A stretch of 59,196 bases of DNA from Phreatobacter sp. (GCF_027532945.1 NZ_JAPZTZ010000026.1:1-59196); one strand, 5' to 3'; shown: positions 38,699 to 47,831, counted from the first letter of the stretch. Numbers and translations: made by a program. Notes: generated by a model not told the origin, from the sequence alone.

Positions 38699-40366
38699 TC
38701 AGGACCCCGGACGGATGTCCATCGTGGTGATGTCGATAAACCAGGAGCGCGGCTGGACCACGCCGGTGACGCGGGCCGACATGGCGCGCGGGCCGACGTC
38801 ATGGGCGACCCAGAGGAACGGCGCCTCTTCGACGATCCGCTTGTGGAGCGCGGCGAGCGCCCGGTCGCGGCCGGCATCGTCGAAGGTCGAGCGTGCGGTC
38901 GCGGCGAGCTGGTCGAACTCGTCGAAGTTGAAGAAGCCCCAGTTGTTGGAGGCCGGCGGGTTCGCCTGACGCGTCACGAAACGCATCATGCCGAAGAACG
39001 GGTCCATCGCAGAGAAGGTGACGTTCGTGGCATTGGCGCCGCGCGAGCCGGGCGAGCCAGCACCCTCACGCCAGTTGTTGAAGACCGCATTCCACTCGGC
39101 GACTTCGAGTTCGACGTTGAAGAAGCACTCCTTCAGCGCCTGCTGCAGCCACTCGTTCATCACGATGGGCTGCATCTGGCCGGAGCCCGATGCAGAGGTC
39201 AGCACCTTCACATTGACCGGGCGCTGGGCGGAGTAGCCAGCTTCGGTCATCAGGCGACGGGCGGTGGCGAGGTCATACTTGATCTCGAAGGTCGGGTTGC
39301 CCCACCACGGATGGCCCGGCGGGTAGGTACCGCGCGGCACCTCCATCAGACCGCTCAGCAGAGTCTTCAGCTCATCGCGGTTGATGCAGAGATTGGCGGC
39401 ATGGCGCACGCGGCGATCGACGAAGGGCGAGCCCTCGCGGAAGGAGAACTGCCAGGGCCAGACGTGCGGCTGGGCGTTGGTGTACATCTTGAAGCCGCGC
39501 GACGTGATCTGCGCCACGGCGTCAGGCGCCGGAGCCTCGATCCAGTCGACCTGGCCGGAGAGCAGCGCCGCGGTGCGGGCATTGGCCTCGGGGAGCGGCA
39601 GCAGCACCACACGGTCCACCTTCGGGCGGCGCGCCGTGTCCCAGTACTCCTTGTTGGCGACCATCTCGAAACGCTCGCGCGGCACGAGACGCACGCCGCG
39701 GAACGGGCCGGTGCCCGACGGCGTGCCGGCGAACGCCGTCCAGGCCGCGGCGGCGCGGGCCTTCGGGTCGGTCACCGAGGCGGGGACCTCGCCGAGCAGC
39801 TTCTGCCAGTGGGCGGGCGACGCCATGAACAGGTTGGTCAGGTTGATGGGGAGGAACGAATCCGGGTTGCGCGTCGTCAGCTCGACGGTGAGGTCGTCGA
39901 TGGCGCGGGCCGAGAGGAGGTTCGGCATGCGCGAGACCGTGACGCCGACCTGGCTCTGGTCGAAATGGGCGGCGTTCTGGTCCAGGACCTTCTGGACGTT
40001 CCAGACCACGGCAGCCGCATTGAAGGCCGAGCCGTCATGGAACTTCACGCCCGGACGAAGCTTGAAAACCCACTTGTTCTTGTCGGTCGCATCGACCTCC
40101 CAGGAGAGGGCGAGGCCGGGAATGATGACGGAGGGGCCATCGGTCTTGGACAGGTCCCAGTTGACCAGCCCGTCATACATCGGGATGCCGGTGAACCGGT
40201 TGCCCTCGAAGCCCTGGTCGGGCTGGCCGTGTGTGCGCGGAATATCGGCGGCAGTCATGCCGATCCGCAGGACCTTCTCCTGGGCCATGAGCGACGTGGT
40301 CGTCATGAGTGCGCCGGCGATGGCGAGCGCACCGGCCAACAGGACGGGGCGGAACATGGTTCGCAT
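38699..40366 (-). CDS. ABC transporter solute-binding protein, SBP family 5 (copy 2)
   Basis: The second periplasmic binding protein is 555 aa. It has a Sec signal peptide (FRPVLLAGALAIAGALMTTTSLMAQ). The mature start LRIGMTAADIPRTHGQPDQGFEG is closely parallel to copy 1. WVFKLRPGVKFHDGSAFNAAAVVWN and GTGPFRGVRLVPRERFE follow in the same order. ATG 40366 is used, with an ATG at 40357 also possible. It is upstream of copy 1 and of the single set of permeases, so both probably feed one transporter. Differences in the signal peptide (Sec here, RR type in copy 1) suggest divergence in export as well as ligand. Confidence 0.92.
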   Translation of the reverse strand: MRTMFRPVLLAGALAIAGALMTTTSLMAQEKVLRIGMTAADIPRTHGQPDQGFEGNRFTGIPMYDGLVNWDLSKTDGPSVIIPGLALSWEVDATDKNKWVFKLRPGVKFHDGSAFNAAAVVWNVQKVLDQNAAHFDQSQVGVTVSRMPNLLSARAIDDLTVELTTRNPDSFLPINLTNLFMASPAHWQKLLGEVPASVTDPKARAAAAWTAFAGTPSGTGPFRGVRLVPRERFEMVANKEYWDTARRPKVDRVVLLPLPEANARTAALLSGQVDWIEAPAPDAVAQITSRGFKMYTNAQPHVWPWQFSFREGSPFVDRRVRHAANLCINRDELKTLLSGLMEVPRGTYPPGHPWWGNPTFEIKYDLATARRLMTEAGYSAQRPVNVKVLTSASGSGQMQPIVMNEWLQQALKECFFNVELEVAEWNAVFNNWREGAGSPGSRGANATNVTFSAMDPFFGMMRFVTRQANPPASNNWGFFNFDEFDQLAATARSTFDDAGRDRALAALHKRIVEEAPFLWVAHDVGPRAMSARVTGVVQPRSWFIDITTMDIRPGS

Positions 40367-40557
40367 ACGAAGTCTCCCTGATGCTTCCTTGACGGATGCT
40401 GGCAAGCCACATGCCAGCCGACCCGTACGGCCGGTTGGTCCGGCCTTCATGCTCCTGCCTCAGCGTCGCACTGGCTTTGTTGCCGGAGCGTCGGGCAGAA
40501 TGCTTAATCCTTGAGCAGAAACGCACGGGGTTCAAGGTGCCACGGCAAAGCCTCGGT

Positions 40558-40574
40558 GGAGAACCTCGTTCTCC
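40558..40574. promoter_or_regulatory. short hairpin between amidase and binding-protein genes
   Basis: GGAGAAC at 40558-40564 and GTTCTCC at 40568-40574 are perfect complements around a three-base loop. The 243-bp gap 40367-40609 separates the amidase stop from the binding-protein start, larger than any other gap in the operon, so an internal promoter or attenuator here is plausible. I cannot assign a promoter. Confidence 0.4.
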
Positions 40575-40609
40575 CCGGGGCGCCAATGGGCAAACTGGTG
40601 CGAAAGGCG

Positions 40610-42013
40610 TCAGACGGGCAGGGGAAGCGGTCCGCCAGCAGCCTTTTCGGCAGCGCGGGCGATGCGCAGGGCGCGTGCGTCACAATAGCGTGGGGTGACG
40701 ACCTGGTAGCTGATGGGCAGACCCGCAGCGGTCTTGCCCACGGGCACCGAGACGCCGCACCATTCGAGATAGTTCACGAAGCGGGTGAGGATGCCGGGCA
40801 GGCCGGCCTCGTCGATCGCGGTGAGGGGCTGGGCGGCAATGGGCGTCGTCGGCAGCACCAGCGCGTCGATGCCGCCTTCGGCCAGCAGCGCGTTGGCGGC
40901 CGCCGTCCGGGCGCTGCGCGTCTCCACGCCTGCGAAATAGCGTGTCGCCGGAATGTCGAAGCCGCCGCCGATGCGCTTCGCCGCCCAAGGGCTGAGGCGC
41001 AGCGGATTTTCGCGCGCCAGCGCGCCGTGGCGATGGGCGCCCTCGACCATCATCAGCTCGCCGCAGTCGGTGGTGTAGGTCGCGAGCGTCTCCGGCAGCC
41101 GTACCGTGACGAGCCGCGCGCCGGCCTTTTCCAGCGCCGCATGGGTCCTCGCGATCGCTGCCGCCACCTCCGGATCGACCGCGATGGACGCGTCGAGCTC
41201 GACGACGCCGAGGGTGAGGCCGGCAACGCCCGCCTCGAGGCCGGCGAGGAGGTCGAGGCCCGGTGCGCCGGTGGTCGAGGGGTCGGCGGGATCGGAGCCG
41301 AGCATGACCTGGCTCATCACCGCGGCGTCAGCGACGGTGCGGGCGAGCGGCCCGATCGTGTCGAAATGCAGGGCGAGCGGCACGACGCCGGCGCGGCTGA
41401 CGAGGCCCATGGAGGTCTTGTGGCCGACCGTGCCGCACCAGGAGGCTGGCAGGCGCACCGAACCGCCCGTATCGGTGCCGAAGCCGATGGGAACGAGCCC
41501 GGCGCCGACCGCGACGCCCGTGCCGGAGGAGGAGCCACCGGGATTGCGCGGCGTCGCGCGGTCGTGGGGGTTCACCGGCGTGCCGGCGATCGGGTTCGTG
41601 CCCCAGCCGCCGAAGGCATATTCCACCGTGTGGGTCTTGCCGACGACGATGGCGCCGGCCGCGCGCAGCCGCGTGACGCACCAGGCATCCGCCGTCACCG
41701 CGGGGAGGTGGTCGCGGGTGACCGAGCCGGCGCGGGTCTTCTGGCCGGCGACATCGATGATGTCCTTCACGCCCACCGGCACGCCGTGGAGGGGCCCGCG
41801 GCTCTGGCCGCGCGCCTGGACGGCGTCGAGCATGTCGGCCTCGGCGCGGGCCTCGTCGGCCATGACGGCGATGAAGGCGTGAAGCCGGTCGTTCTCGGCG
41901 GCGATGCGGGCGAGCGTCGTCTCGACGACCGCCCGGGCGCTGGTCCGGCCCTCCCGGATGGCGGCGGCGGTGGCGAGAGCGCCCTCGGCGAGAACGGCAG
42001 CGGCGTCAGTCAT
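40610..42013 (-). CDS. amidase (amidase signature family)
   Basis: This 467-aa enzyme hydrolyses amide bonds through a Ser-cisSer-Lys triad. Lys83 lies in GVPVGVKDIIDVAG. The cis-Ser lies within 161-163 (GGSSSGTG) and the nucleophile Ser185 in GTDTGGSVRLP. No signal peptide is visible, so it is cytoplasmic. Its ATG overlaps the stop of the FAD oxidoreductase by 4 bp. Placed in an operon with a peptide importer, it probably attacks the imported amide. The natural substrate cannot be read from the sequence; GatA is less likely because gatB and gatC are absent. Confidence 0.92.
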   Translation of the reverse strand: MTDAAAVLAEGALATAAAIREGRTSARAVVETTLARIAAENDRLHAFIAVMADEARAEADMLDAVQARGQSRGPLHGVPVGVKDIIDVAGQKTRAGSVTRDHLPAVTADAWCVTRLRAAGAIVVGKTHTVEYAFGGWGTNPIAGTPVNPHDRATPRNPGGSSSGTGVAVGAGLVPIGFGTDTGGSVRLPASWCGTVGHKTSMGLVSRAGVVPLALHFDTIGPLARTVADAAVMSQVMLGSDPADPSTTGAPGLDLLAGLEAGVAGLTLGVVELDASIAVDPEVAAAIARTHAALEKAGARLVTVRLPETLATYTTDCGELMMVEGAHRHGALARENPLRLSPWAAKRIGGGFDIPATRYFAGVETRSARTAAANALLAEGGIDALVLPTTPIAAQPLTAIDEAGLPGILTRFVNYLEWCGVSVPVGKTAAGLPISYQVVTPRYCDARALRIARAAEKAAGGPLPLPV

Positions 42014-43140
42014 GGCACGGTCTCCAGGGCGGGCAGGTCGAGGCGGCTTGCGACGAGGTCGGCGATGGCGAGGGAGGCGGTGAGGCCGGGGCTCTCGATC
42101 CCCAGGAGGTTCACGAGACCCGCCGTGCCATGCAGCTGAGGCCCGTCGATGCGGAAGTCGGGCATCGGCGTGCCGGGTCCGTGGAGCTTCGGGCGGATGC
42201 CGGCATAATCGGGCTGGAGGGCATCGTCCGGCAGGCCCGGCCAATAGGCGCGGATCGCGGCGTAGAAGCCCTCCGAGCGGCGCGGATCGACGACGAGGTC
42301 GCTCTCGCTCTCCACCCATTCGACATCCGGCCCGAAGCGGCAGCGGCCCTGCAGGTCGACGGTCGCATGAACGCCGAGGCCGGCCGTGTCGGGCATGGGA
42401 TAGACGAGGCGGGAGAAGGGCTGGCGACCCACCAGCGAGAAGTAATTGCCCTTGGCGTACCATTGCTTCGGCACATGCGCGGCGGGAAAGCCGTCGAGGC
42501 CCGACAGGAACTTCGGGGCGAAATGGCCGGCGGCATTGACGACGATGCGGGCCTCGATCTCCGCCGGCTCCGCGCCGCCGGTGACGATGCGGATGCCGGT
42601 CGGGGTGACGGCGGCGGAGACGACGGGGGCCTCGAAGGCGACCATGCCGCCGGCCTCCTCGAGGTCGCCCTGCAGCGCCAGCATGACACCGTGGCTGTCG
42701 ACGATGCCGGTGGTGGCCGAGAAGAAGGCCTTCACGCAAGCGACCTCGGGCTCCATGGCCCGCACCTCGTCTGGCGTCATCCAGGTCAGGCCGGTCACGC
42801 CGTTGACATGGGCCTGGTCCCAGATGGCCTGAAGCTTCGGCAACTGGTCGTCGGAGGTCGCCACCATCAGCTTGCCACAGGCCAGCGCCTTGACGCCGCG
42901 CGAGGCGCAGTAGCGGTACAGCAGGTCCTTGCCCCTCAGGCAGGCCGTCGCCTTGATGGAGCCTGTCGGATAGTAGAGCCCGGCATGGATGACCTCGCTG
43001 TTGCGCGAGGAGGTGCCGGTGCCGATGGCGTCCGCCGCCTCGATGACGAGGGTCTCGAGCCCCGCCAGCGCCAGCCGTCGCGCTGTGGCGAGGCCGACAA
43101 CGCCCGCTCCGATGACTACGGCGTCGATGGACCAGGTCAT
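42010..43140 (-). CDS. FAD-dependent oxidoreductase, L-2-hydroxyglutarate dehydrogenase-like
   Basis: The protein is 376 aa, DAO superfamily. The FAD-binding GAGVVGLATARRLA is at residues 11-24. SSRNSEVIHAGLYYPTGSIKATACLRG at about 46-70 is the hallmark of the LhgO/YgaF and human L2HGDH group, which oxidises L-2-hydroxyglutarate or related 2-hydroxy acids and passes electrons to quinone. It is the first gene of the operon and its stop overlaps the amidase ATG. A deaminated glutamate/glutamine-type product would link amidase and dehydrogenase, but this is inference. Confidence 0.85.
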   Translation of the reverse strand: MTWSIDAVVIGAGVVGLATARRLALAGLETLVIEAADAIGTGTSSRNSEVIHAGLYYPTGSIKATACLRGKDLLYRYCASRGVKALACGKLMVATSDDQLPKLQAIWDQAHVNGVTGLTWMTPDEVRAMEPEVACVKAFFSATTGIVDSHGVMLALQGDLEEAGGMVAFEAPVVSAAVTPTGIRIVTGGAEPAEIEARIVVNAAGHFAPKFLSGLDGFPAAHVPKQWYAKGNYFSLVGRQPFSRLVYPMPDTAGLGVHATVDLQGRCRFGPDVEWVESESDLVVDPRRSEGFYAAIRAYWPGLPDDALQPDYAGIRPKLHGPGTPMPDFRIDGPQLHGTAGLVNLLGIESPGLTASLAIADLVASRLDLPALETVP

Positions 43141-43257
43141 GCGGCGGTTCGGGGATCCATCGGTGGACAGGGTGCGGCGATCTGCAAAGTCATAAGGCGA
43201 GGCGCCTGCTTCGCCTAGCCGCGCCGCGGGGCGGCATGGCGCCCATGCGCGGGGTCG

Positions 43258-43407
43258 TCAGCGGATGAGGACGATGACCGATCCGGCAAGGCTCCAGAGC
43301 CCGACGCTCGTCAGCAGCGCATAGCGCCACATGCCGCTGACCGGCGGTGCGGCCTGCATGGGCAGTGTGACCCTCGCCGAGGATTGTCGAATGCGCGGCA
43401 CCAGCAT
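43258..43407 (-). CDS. possible 49-aa membrane peptide
   Basis: In the 326-bp gap 43141-43466 the only candidate gene is a leftward 49-codon frame from ATG 43407 to TGA 43258. Its C-terminal half (MWRYALLTSVGLWSLAGSVIVLIR) would form one membrane span with a basic end; the N-terminal half is basic and polar. The upstream GGGGGA is about ten bases from the ATG, a weak ribosome-binding site. No family recognised. The remainder of the gap shows nothing else. Confidence 0.4.
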   Translation of the reverse strand: MLVPRIRQSSARVTLPMQAAPPVSGMWRYALLTSVGLWSLAGSVIVLIR

Positions 43408-43466
43408 GATGGAATCAGTCCCCCATGCCAAAGGTAATCAGGGACCAGCACGCGGCGCCATAGGCC

Positions 43467-44381
43467 TTACCGCCAGCGGCGATGCAGCCACAGCCATTGC
43501 TCGGGATGCTCGCGCACCCAGCCCTCGACGACGTCGGTCATCATCTGCATGGCGCCCTTCACGTCGATGCGGCCTTCCGCGTCGCGGGGCAGGTCGAGCG
43601 CCTCCGTCGCCTCCAGGCGGAAGCGGTTGCCGGGCAGGCGGATGACGCGCACGCCATGGACCGGGCAGTCGAATTCGCGGGCAAGGCGCGCCGCGGTGGG
43701 GTTCGCCTTGGCCGGGCGTCCGAAGAAGGTGACATCGACGCCGCGGTGAAGGTGCTGGTCGATGAGCATGCCGACATGGTTGCTGGCCTCGAGCTCGCGG
43801 GCGAGCTGGAGGACGCCGCCCCCGCCGGAGGCGACGAGCTTGCCCATGGTGCGGCCGCGGATGCGCTGGATGGCGCGGGCGACGAAGCGGTTGTTGGGCA
43901 TGCGGTAGAGCGAGGTCGTGTCCAGCCCGTGGGCCGCGGCGGCCACCGCCGGCATCTCCCAGTTGGCGAGATGGGCGGCGAAGAAGATGGCGGGCTTGCC
44001 GTCGTCGCGGAGGCGCTCGTAGAGCGGCACGTCGTCGGTGACGATGCGGCCCTGGTTCGGACGGGCGGGGTCATAGTCCCACAGGTCGTCCATGCAGGCA
44101 TATTCGAAGGACGTGCGGCCGAGATTTGCCCAGACGCCGCGCAGGATGGCGCGGATCTCGGCCTCCGGCTTATCGGGATAGGCAGCCTTCAGATTGGCAT
44201 AACCGGTGCGGTTGGCGCCGATCAGCGGGGCGAGCCGCGGCAGGATCCAGGCGCCGATGTCGCTGGCGCGGTCGGGCCCGAGCGCGCGGATGCCGGCCAT
44301 GGCGCCGAGCACCAGCATGCCGATGATCCAATCGAACGGCACCATGAGTGCCGGGACACGATGGCGAATCCAGCGGACCAA
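43467..44381 (-). CDS. lpxXL: lipid A very-long-chain acyltransferase
   Basis: LpxXL transfers a very-long-chain acyl group (27-hydroxyoctacosanoyl type in rhizobia) from AcpXL to a hydroxyl of lipid A. The 304-aa protein belongs to the HtrB/LpxL family. It has an N-terminal membrane anchor (VPFDWIIGMLVLGAMAG) and the HxxxxE catalytic motif at His137-Glu142 (HLANWE), then RMPNNRFVARAIQRIRG and LIDQHLHRGVDV. It is 10 bp downstream of adh2XL on the same strand and directly faces the acpXL operon, which fixes the identity. In well-studied rhizobia these genes lie on the same strand as acpXL. Confidence 0.88.
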   Translation of the reverse strand: MVRWIRHRVPALMVPFDWIIGMLVLGAMAGIRALGPDRASDIGAWILPRLAPLIGANRTGYANLKAAYPDKPEAEIRAILRGVWANLGRTSFEYACMDDLWDYDPARPNQGRIVTDDVPLYERLRDDGKPAIFFAAHLANWEMPAVAAAAHGLDTTSLYRMPNNRFVARAIQRIRGRTMGKLVASGGGGVLQLARELEASNHVGMLIDQHLHRGVDVTFFGRPAKANPTAARLAREFDCPVHGVRVIRLPGNRFRLEATEALDLPRDAEGRIDVKGAMQMMTDVVEGWVREHPEQWLWLHRRWR

Positions 44382-44391
44382 TGACCCGGCC

Positions 44392-45414
44392 TCAGATGTG
44401 CACGAGGATCTTGCCGAAGACCTTTCGGCTCTCCAGCCGCTCCAGGGCCTCGGCGAAGCGGGCCACCGGCAGTTCGGTGTCGATGACCGGCGAGACGCCC
44501 GCCTCGATGCGCTTCAGGCCGTCGGCAATGGCGCGGATGGGGGCGCCGAAGGAGCCGAAGATCTTGTACTGCTGCTGGAACAGCTGCATCAGGTTCATGG
44601 AGATGGTGGCGCCCGAGGTGGCGCCGCAGGTCGCGAGGCGGCCGCCGCGCCGCAGGCAGAACAGCGACTGGTTGAAAGTGTCGGCGCCGGTGTGCTCGAA
44701 GACCACGTCGACGCCCATCTTCTTGGTGATCTTGCGGACGACGCCCTCGAAGCGCTCGGTGCGGTAGTTGATCGCATGGTCGGCGCCGATGGCCAGCGCC
44801 TTGGCCGCCTTGTCGTCGTCGCCCACCGTGGTGATGACGGTGCAGCCCATGGACTTCGCCAGCTTGATGGCGATGGTGCCGATGCCTGAGCCGCCGGCCT
44901 GGACGAGGACGGTCTCGCCGGGCTCGAGGCGGCAATTGTCGATGAGCATGTGCTCGACGGTGGAATAGGTGATGGGGGCGGTGGCGGCATCGCGCAGCGA
45001 CACGCCGGCCGGCACCTTGAGCACGTGGCGGGCTTCCATGGTGACGTGCTCGCAGGCGAAGCCGTCGATGTGGAAGCCCATAATGCCCTGCACGTCGGTG
45101 CACAGGTTGTCCTGGCCACGCAGGCAGAACCGGCAGGTGCCGCAGGTCTTGGCGCCGAACATCACGACATGGTCGCCGGGGGCGAAGGCGGTGACGCCCT
45201 CGCCGATGCTCTCGATGGTGCCGGAGGCCTCGGCGCCGACGACGAGGGGCATCTTGCGCTTGGCGAAGGCCATGCCGCGGAAGCCCCAGACATCGATATG
45301 GTTCAGCGCCACGGCGGCGACGCGGATGCGCACCTCGCCCGGACCGGGGGCGGGGGCATCCTCGATCTCCTCGATGCGGAGGTCACGATCACCGTGAAGA
45401 CGCAGGGCGCGCAT
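44392..45414 (-). CDS. zinc-type medium-chain alcohol dehydrogenase of the VLCFA cluster
   Basis: The 340-aa protein corresponds to the alcohol-dehydrogenase gene (adh2XL) of rhizobial acpXL clusters. The structural-zinc loop CGTCRFCLRGQDNLC is at 91-105. The NAD(P)-binding segment is at about 155-175 (GGSGIGTIAIKLAKSMG). The usual first catalytic-zinc cysteine is replaced by NHIDVWGF at 38-45, as in the quinone-oxidoreductase branch. Its role in making 27-hydroxyoctacosanoate is not defined. It starts at 45414, divergent from acpXL across 290 bp that hold no gene and should contain promoters for both directions. Confidence 0.85.
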   Translation of the reverse strand: MRALRLHGDRDLRIEEIEDAPAPGPGEVRIRVAAVALNHIDVWGFRGMAFAKRKMPLVVGAEASGTIESIGEGVTAFAPGDHVVMFGAKTCGTCRFCLRGQDNLCTDVQGIMGFHIDGFACEHVTMEARHVLKVPAGVSLRDAATAPITYSTVEHMLIDNCRLEPGETVLVQAGGSGIGTIAIKLAKSMGCTVITTVGDDDKAAKALAIGADHAINYRTERFEGVVRKITKKMGVDVVFEHTGADTFNQSLFCLRRGGRLATCGATSGATISMNLMQLFQQQYKIFGSFGAPIRAIADGLKRIEAGVSPVIDTELPVARFAEALERLESRKVFGKILVHI

Positions 45415-45704
45415 GGCACGATCCTCAGGTTAAGGGGCGGGGGCGACATAGCCCCGCGGCCGGCCCTGTCAGCGGGCGGCCGAATGGAACCGCAGAGCGC
45501 CGCTGCCTAAAGGCCCCGGGCGGGATCGTCAAATCCGGCCCTGGTCCGCCGGGAGCGCGACGGTTGGTCGATCCTCCACAGGGTTGATGAGCCGGGCCTC
45601 GTCATCTATAGCAGCAGCGACCATTCGAGGCGCCCGCCGCGGGCGATGGCCTTGTCTTGCGCCACCGGTCATGAGCCGGCGGCCGCTCAGGAGTTAGCGC
45701 TACC

Positions 45705-45986
45705 ATGTCGTCCACCTTCGAAACCGTCTCGAAGATCATCTCGGAAACCTGCGACATCCCGCTGGAGAAGATCACCCCCGAGAGCCACGCGATCGACGAT
45801 CTCGGCATCGATTCGCTCGATTTCCTCGACATCGCCTTCGCCATCGACAAGGCCTTTGGCATCAAGCTGCCGCTCGAGAAGTGGACGCAGGAGGTCAACG
45901 AGGGCAAGGCGAAGACGGAGGACTACTTCGTTCTCGGCGCGCTCTGCGGCAAGATCGACGAACTGGTCGCCGCCAAGGGCGCGTGA
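45705..45986 (+). CDS. acpXL: acyl carrier protein AcpXL
   Basis: AcpXL (93 aa) carries the very-long-chain acyl chain during its elongation and delivery to lipid A. The phosphopantetheine serine is Ser37 in GIDSLDFLD. Residues 60-75 ([16 protein letters not shown]) form the insertion that sets AcpXL apart from house-keeping AcpP. AGGAG sits about nine bases upstream of ATG 45705. It is the first gene of the rightward operon and is followed by a strong hairpin, which fits high expression relative to the enzymes downstream. Confidence 0.95.
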   Translation: MSSTFETVSKIISETCDIPLEKITPESHAIDDLGIDSLDFLDIAFAIDKAFGIKLPLEKWTQEVNEGKAKTEDYFVLGALCGKIDELVAAKGA

Positions 45987-46053
45987 TCCGGCGCGTGAAT
46001 CAGCGGGTGAATGGCCGCCGCAACGGCAGCCGTCTTCAGCTCCAGTCTGCATG

Positions 46054-46078
46054 ACCGGCCGGGCCCCCCGGCCGGTTT
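46054..46078 (+). terminator. hairpin between acpXL and fabZXL
   Basis: ACCGGCCGG (46054-46062) pairs with CCGGCCGGT (46068-46076) around a five-base loop, followed by TTTCGTCTTC. It lies in the 156-bp gap between acpXL and fabZXL, the only large gap in the operon, and should act as a partial terminator or mRNA-stabilising end for acpXL. Confidence 0.7.
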
Positions 46079-46142
46079 CGTCTTCAAAAAACACCTCACA
46101 AAAGGCCCCGCACCCCTCGCGGCGCGGCAGAGAACGCCTCCG

Positions 46143-46616
46143 ATGCGGCTCGAATATTTCCAGATGATCACCCGCGTCGTGGAGTTCGACGCCGAGAAGA
46201 AGACCCTCGTTGCCGCCGCCGACGTGCCGGCGGAGAGCCCGGTCTTCGAGGGCCATTTCCCCGGCTATCCGCTGCTGCCGGGGGTGCTGATGATCGAGGC
46301 CATGGCGCAGACCTCGGGCTGGCTCATCCTCGGCCTCAACCGGCTCACGGCGATGCCGTTCCTCGTCGGCACCAACACCACGAAGATGCGCGACTTCGTG
46401 AAGCCCTCGACGCCGCTCATGGTCCATGCCGAGCTCATCGGCGACGGCTCGGGCTATGCGGTCACCAAGGCTTTCATTACCCGTGAGGGCAAGCGCGTCG
46501 CGGAAGCCGAAATCAAGTTCGCGGTGAAGACCTTCCCCGATCCGAAATTCGCCGCGATGATCCGGGAATGGGGGGAACGCCTCCAGTTCCCGTTCGAGAA
46601 GCTGGATGCGGCCTGA
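46143..46616 (+). CDS. fabZXL: 3-hydroxyacyl-ACP dehydratase of the VLCFA cluster
   Basis: This 157-aa hot-dog dehydratase removes water from 3-hydroxyacyl-AcpXL during chain elongation. Catalytic His38 lies in FEGHFPGYPLLPGVLMIEAMAQ and Glu52 in the same stretch, the FabZ pattern. ATG 46143 is chosen because the conserved MRLEYFQMI start is there; the frame to 46011 runs through the hairpin and lacks family similarity. It is followed by fabF2XL after 9 bp. Confidence 0.9.
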   Translation: MRLEYFQMITRVVEFDAEKKTLVAAADVPAESPVFEGHFPGYPLLPGVLMIEAMAQTSGWLILGLNRLTAMPFLVGTNTTKMRDFVKPSTPLMVHAELIGDGSGYAVTKAFITREGKRVAEAEIKFAVKTFPDPKFAAMIREWGERLQFPFEKLDAA

Positions 46617-46625
46617 AGGGAGTGC

Positions 46626-47831
46626 ATGATGGCGATTGCCAGGGAACGTGAGGCCTGGATCACCGGGATCGGCCTCGTCTCGGCGCTCGGCGAGGGGCTC
46701 GACGCCCACTGGACCGCGCTCAACGGCGATCGCGACGCCTGGCTGAAGCTCGATTCGACCACCTATGCGCCCTACCAGGTCCACCCGGCCGTGCCGCTGG
46801 ACCTCGCCAAGCAGATCCCCGACCGCGGCGACCGCCGTCAGATGGAGGGCTGGCAGCGCCTCGGCACCTATGCCGCGGGCCTCGCCCTCGACAATGCCGG
46901 TGTGAAGGGCGCTGACGACATCCTCAAGCGCATGCACATGATCGTCGCGGCCGGCGGCGGAGAGCGCGATTATGCCGTCGACGGGCAGGTCCTCTCGGGC
47001 CTTGCGGGTGCCAACGAGCCCGGCAAGTTCCTCAACGAGCGGCTGATGAACGATCTGCGTCCGACGCTGTTCCTCGCCCAGCTGTCGAACCTGCTCGCCG
47101 GCAACATCTCCATCGTCCACGGCGTCGTCGGCTCCTCCCGCACCTTCATGGGCGAGGAGATGGCAGGCGTCGACGCGGTGCGCGTGGCGCTCAACCGCTG
47201 CCATGCCGGCCAGGGCGACATCTTCCTCGTCGGCGGCGCCTATTCCGCGGAGCGGCCCGACACGATCCTGTATTTCGAACTCGGCCACATGAACTGGACC
47301 AAGCCCTGGGCTCCGGTCTGGGAGCGGCCGAAGGACGGCGGCGGCACGATTCTCGGGTCGGTCGGTGCCTTCCTCGTCATCGAGGCGCGCGAACATGCCG
47401 AGGCGCGCGGCGCCACGCCCATTGCACGGCTGTCGAAGGTCTCCTCCGACCGCACCCGCCGCAAGGACGGCGATGCCGAGCATACATTGGCGGTGCAGTG
47501 GAACGAGATCTCGCCCGGCCTCATCCCCGGCGCGACCGTGGTCGTCTCAGGCGCCACCGGTGTCTCCGAGGCCGTCGCCATCGAGCGTGACATTCTCGAC
47601 CAGCGCCGCGTGCCGACGCGGGCCACCGGCTCGGTCATCGGCCACAGCGTCGAGGCGACCTTCCCGGCCAATGTTGCGCTGGCGGCCATGATGGTCCAGC
47701 GCGGCGAGGCCGTGCCGCCGGTCGGCGGATCGAAGGACGAAGCGAAGATGGCGCGCAAGGTGAAGCAGGCCGTGGTCACCTCGGTTGGCCACTGGCGCGG
47801 CGAGGGCATGGCCCTCGTCGAGGCGATCTGA
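46626..47831 (+). CDS. fabF2XL: ketosynthase-like protein lacking the catalytic cysteine (FabF2XL)
   Basis: This 401-aa protein has the thiolase/KAS fold (EAWITGIGLVSALGEGLDAHW near the start and GSVIGHSVEATF near 340). However, the nucleophile position that is Cys in active enzymes is Thr173 (VGSSRTFMG), and the first catalytic histidine (NAHGT in FabF1XL) is absent (SGATGVSEA). Only the second histidine remains. This is the pattern of a chain-length factor rather than an active condensing enzyme. It lies 10 bp before fabF1XL, so the two probably form a heterodimer. The start is ATG 46626 or the next ATG at 46629. Confidence 0.88.
   Translation: MMAIAREREAWITGIGLVSALGEGLDAHWTALNGDRDAWLKLDSTTYAPYQVHPAVPLDLAKQIPDRGDRRQMEGWQRLGTYAAGLALDNAGVKGADDILKRMHMIVAAGGGERDYAVDGQVLSGLAGANEPGKFLNERLMNDLRPTLFLAQLSNLLAGNISIVHGVVGSSRTFMGEEMAGVDAVRVALNRCHAGQGDIFLVGGAYSAERPDTILYFELGHMNWTKPWAPVWERPKDGGGTILGSVGAFLVIEAREHAEARGATPIARLSKVSSDRTRRKDGDAEHTLAVQWNEISPGLIPGATVVVSGATGVSEAVAIERDILDQRRVPTRATGSVIGHSVEATFPANVALAAMMVQRGEAVPPVGGSKDEAKMARKVKQAVVTSVGHWRGEGMALVEAI

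Noticed and set aside
37099-40381. Two long rightward frames (489 and 577 codons) opposite the binding-protein genes
   Set aside because: Antisense shadows of the two SBP family 5 genes; low-complexity composition and no family similarity.
46011-46143. N-terminal extension of FabZXL from 46011
   Set aside because: It reads through the hairpin at 46054-46076 and has no family similarity; ATG 46143 matches the conserved start.
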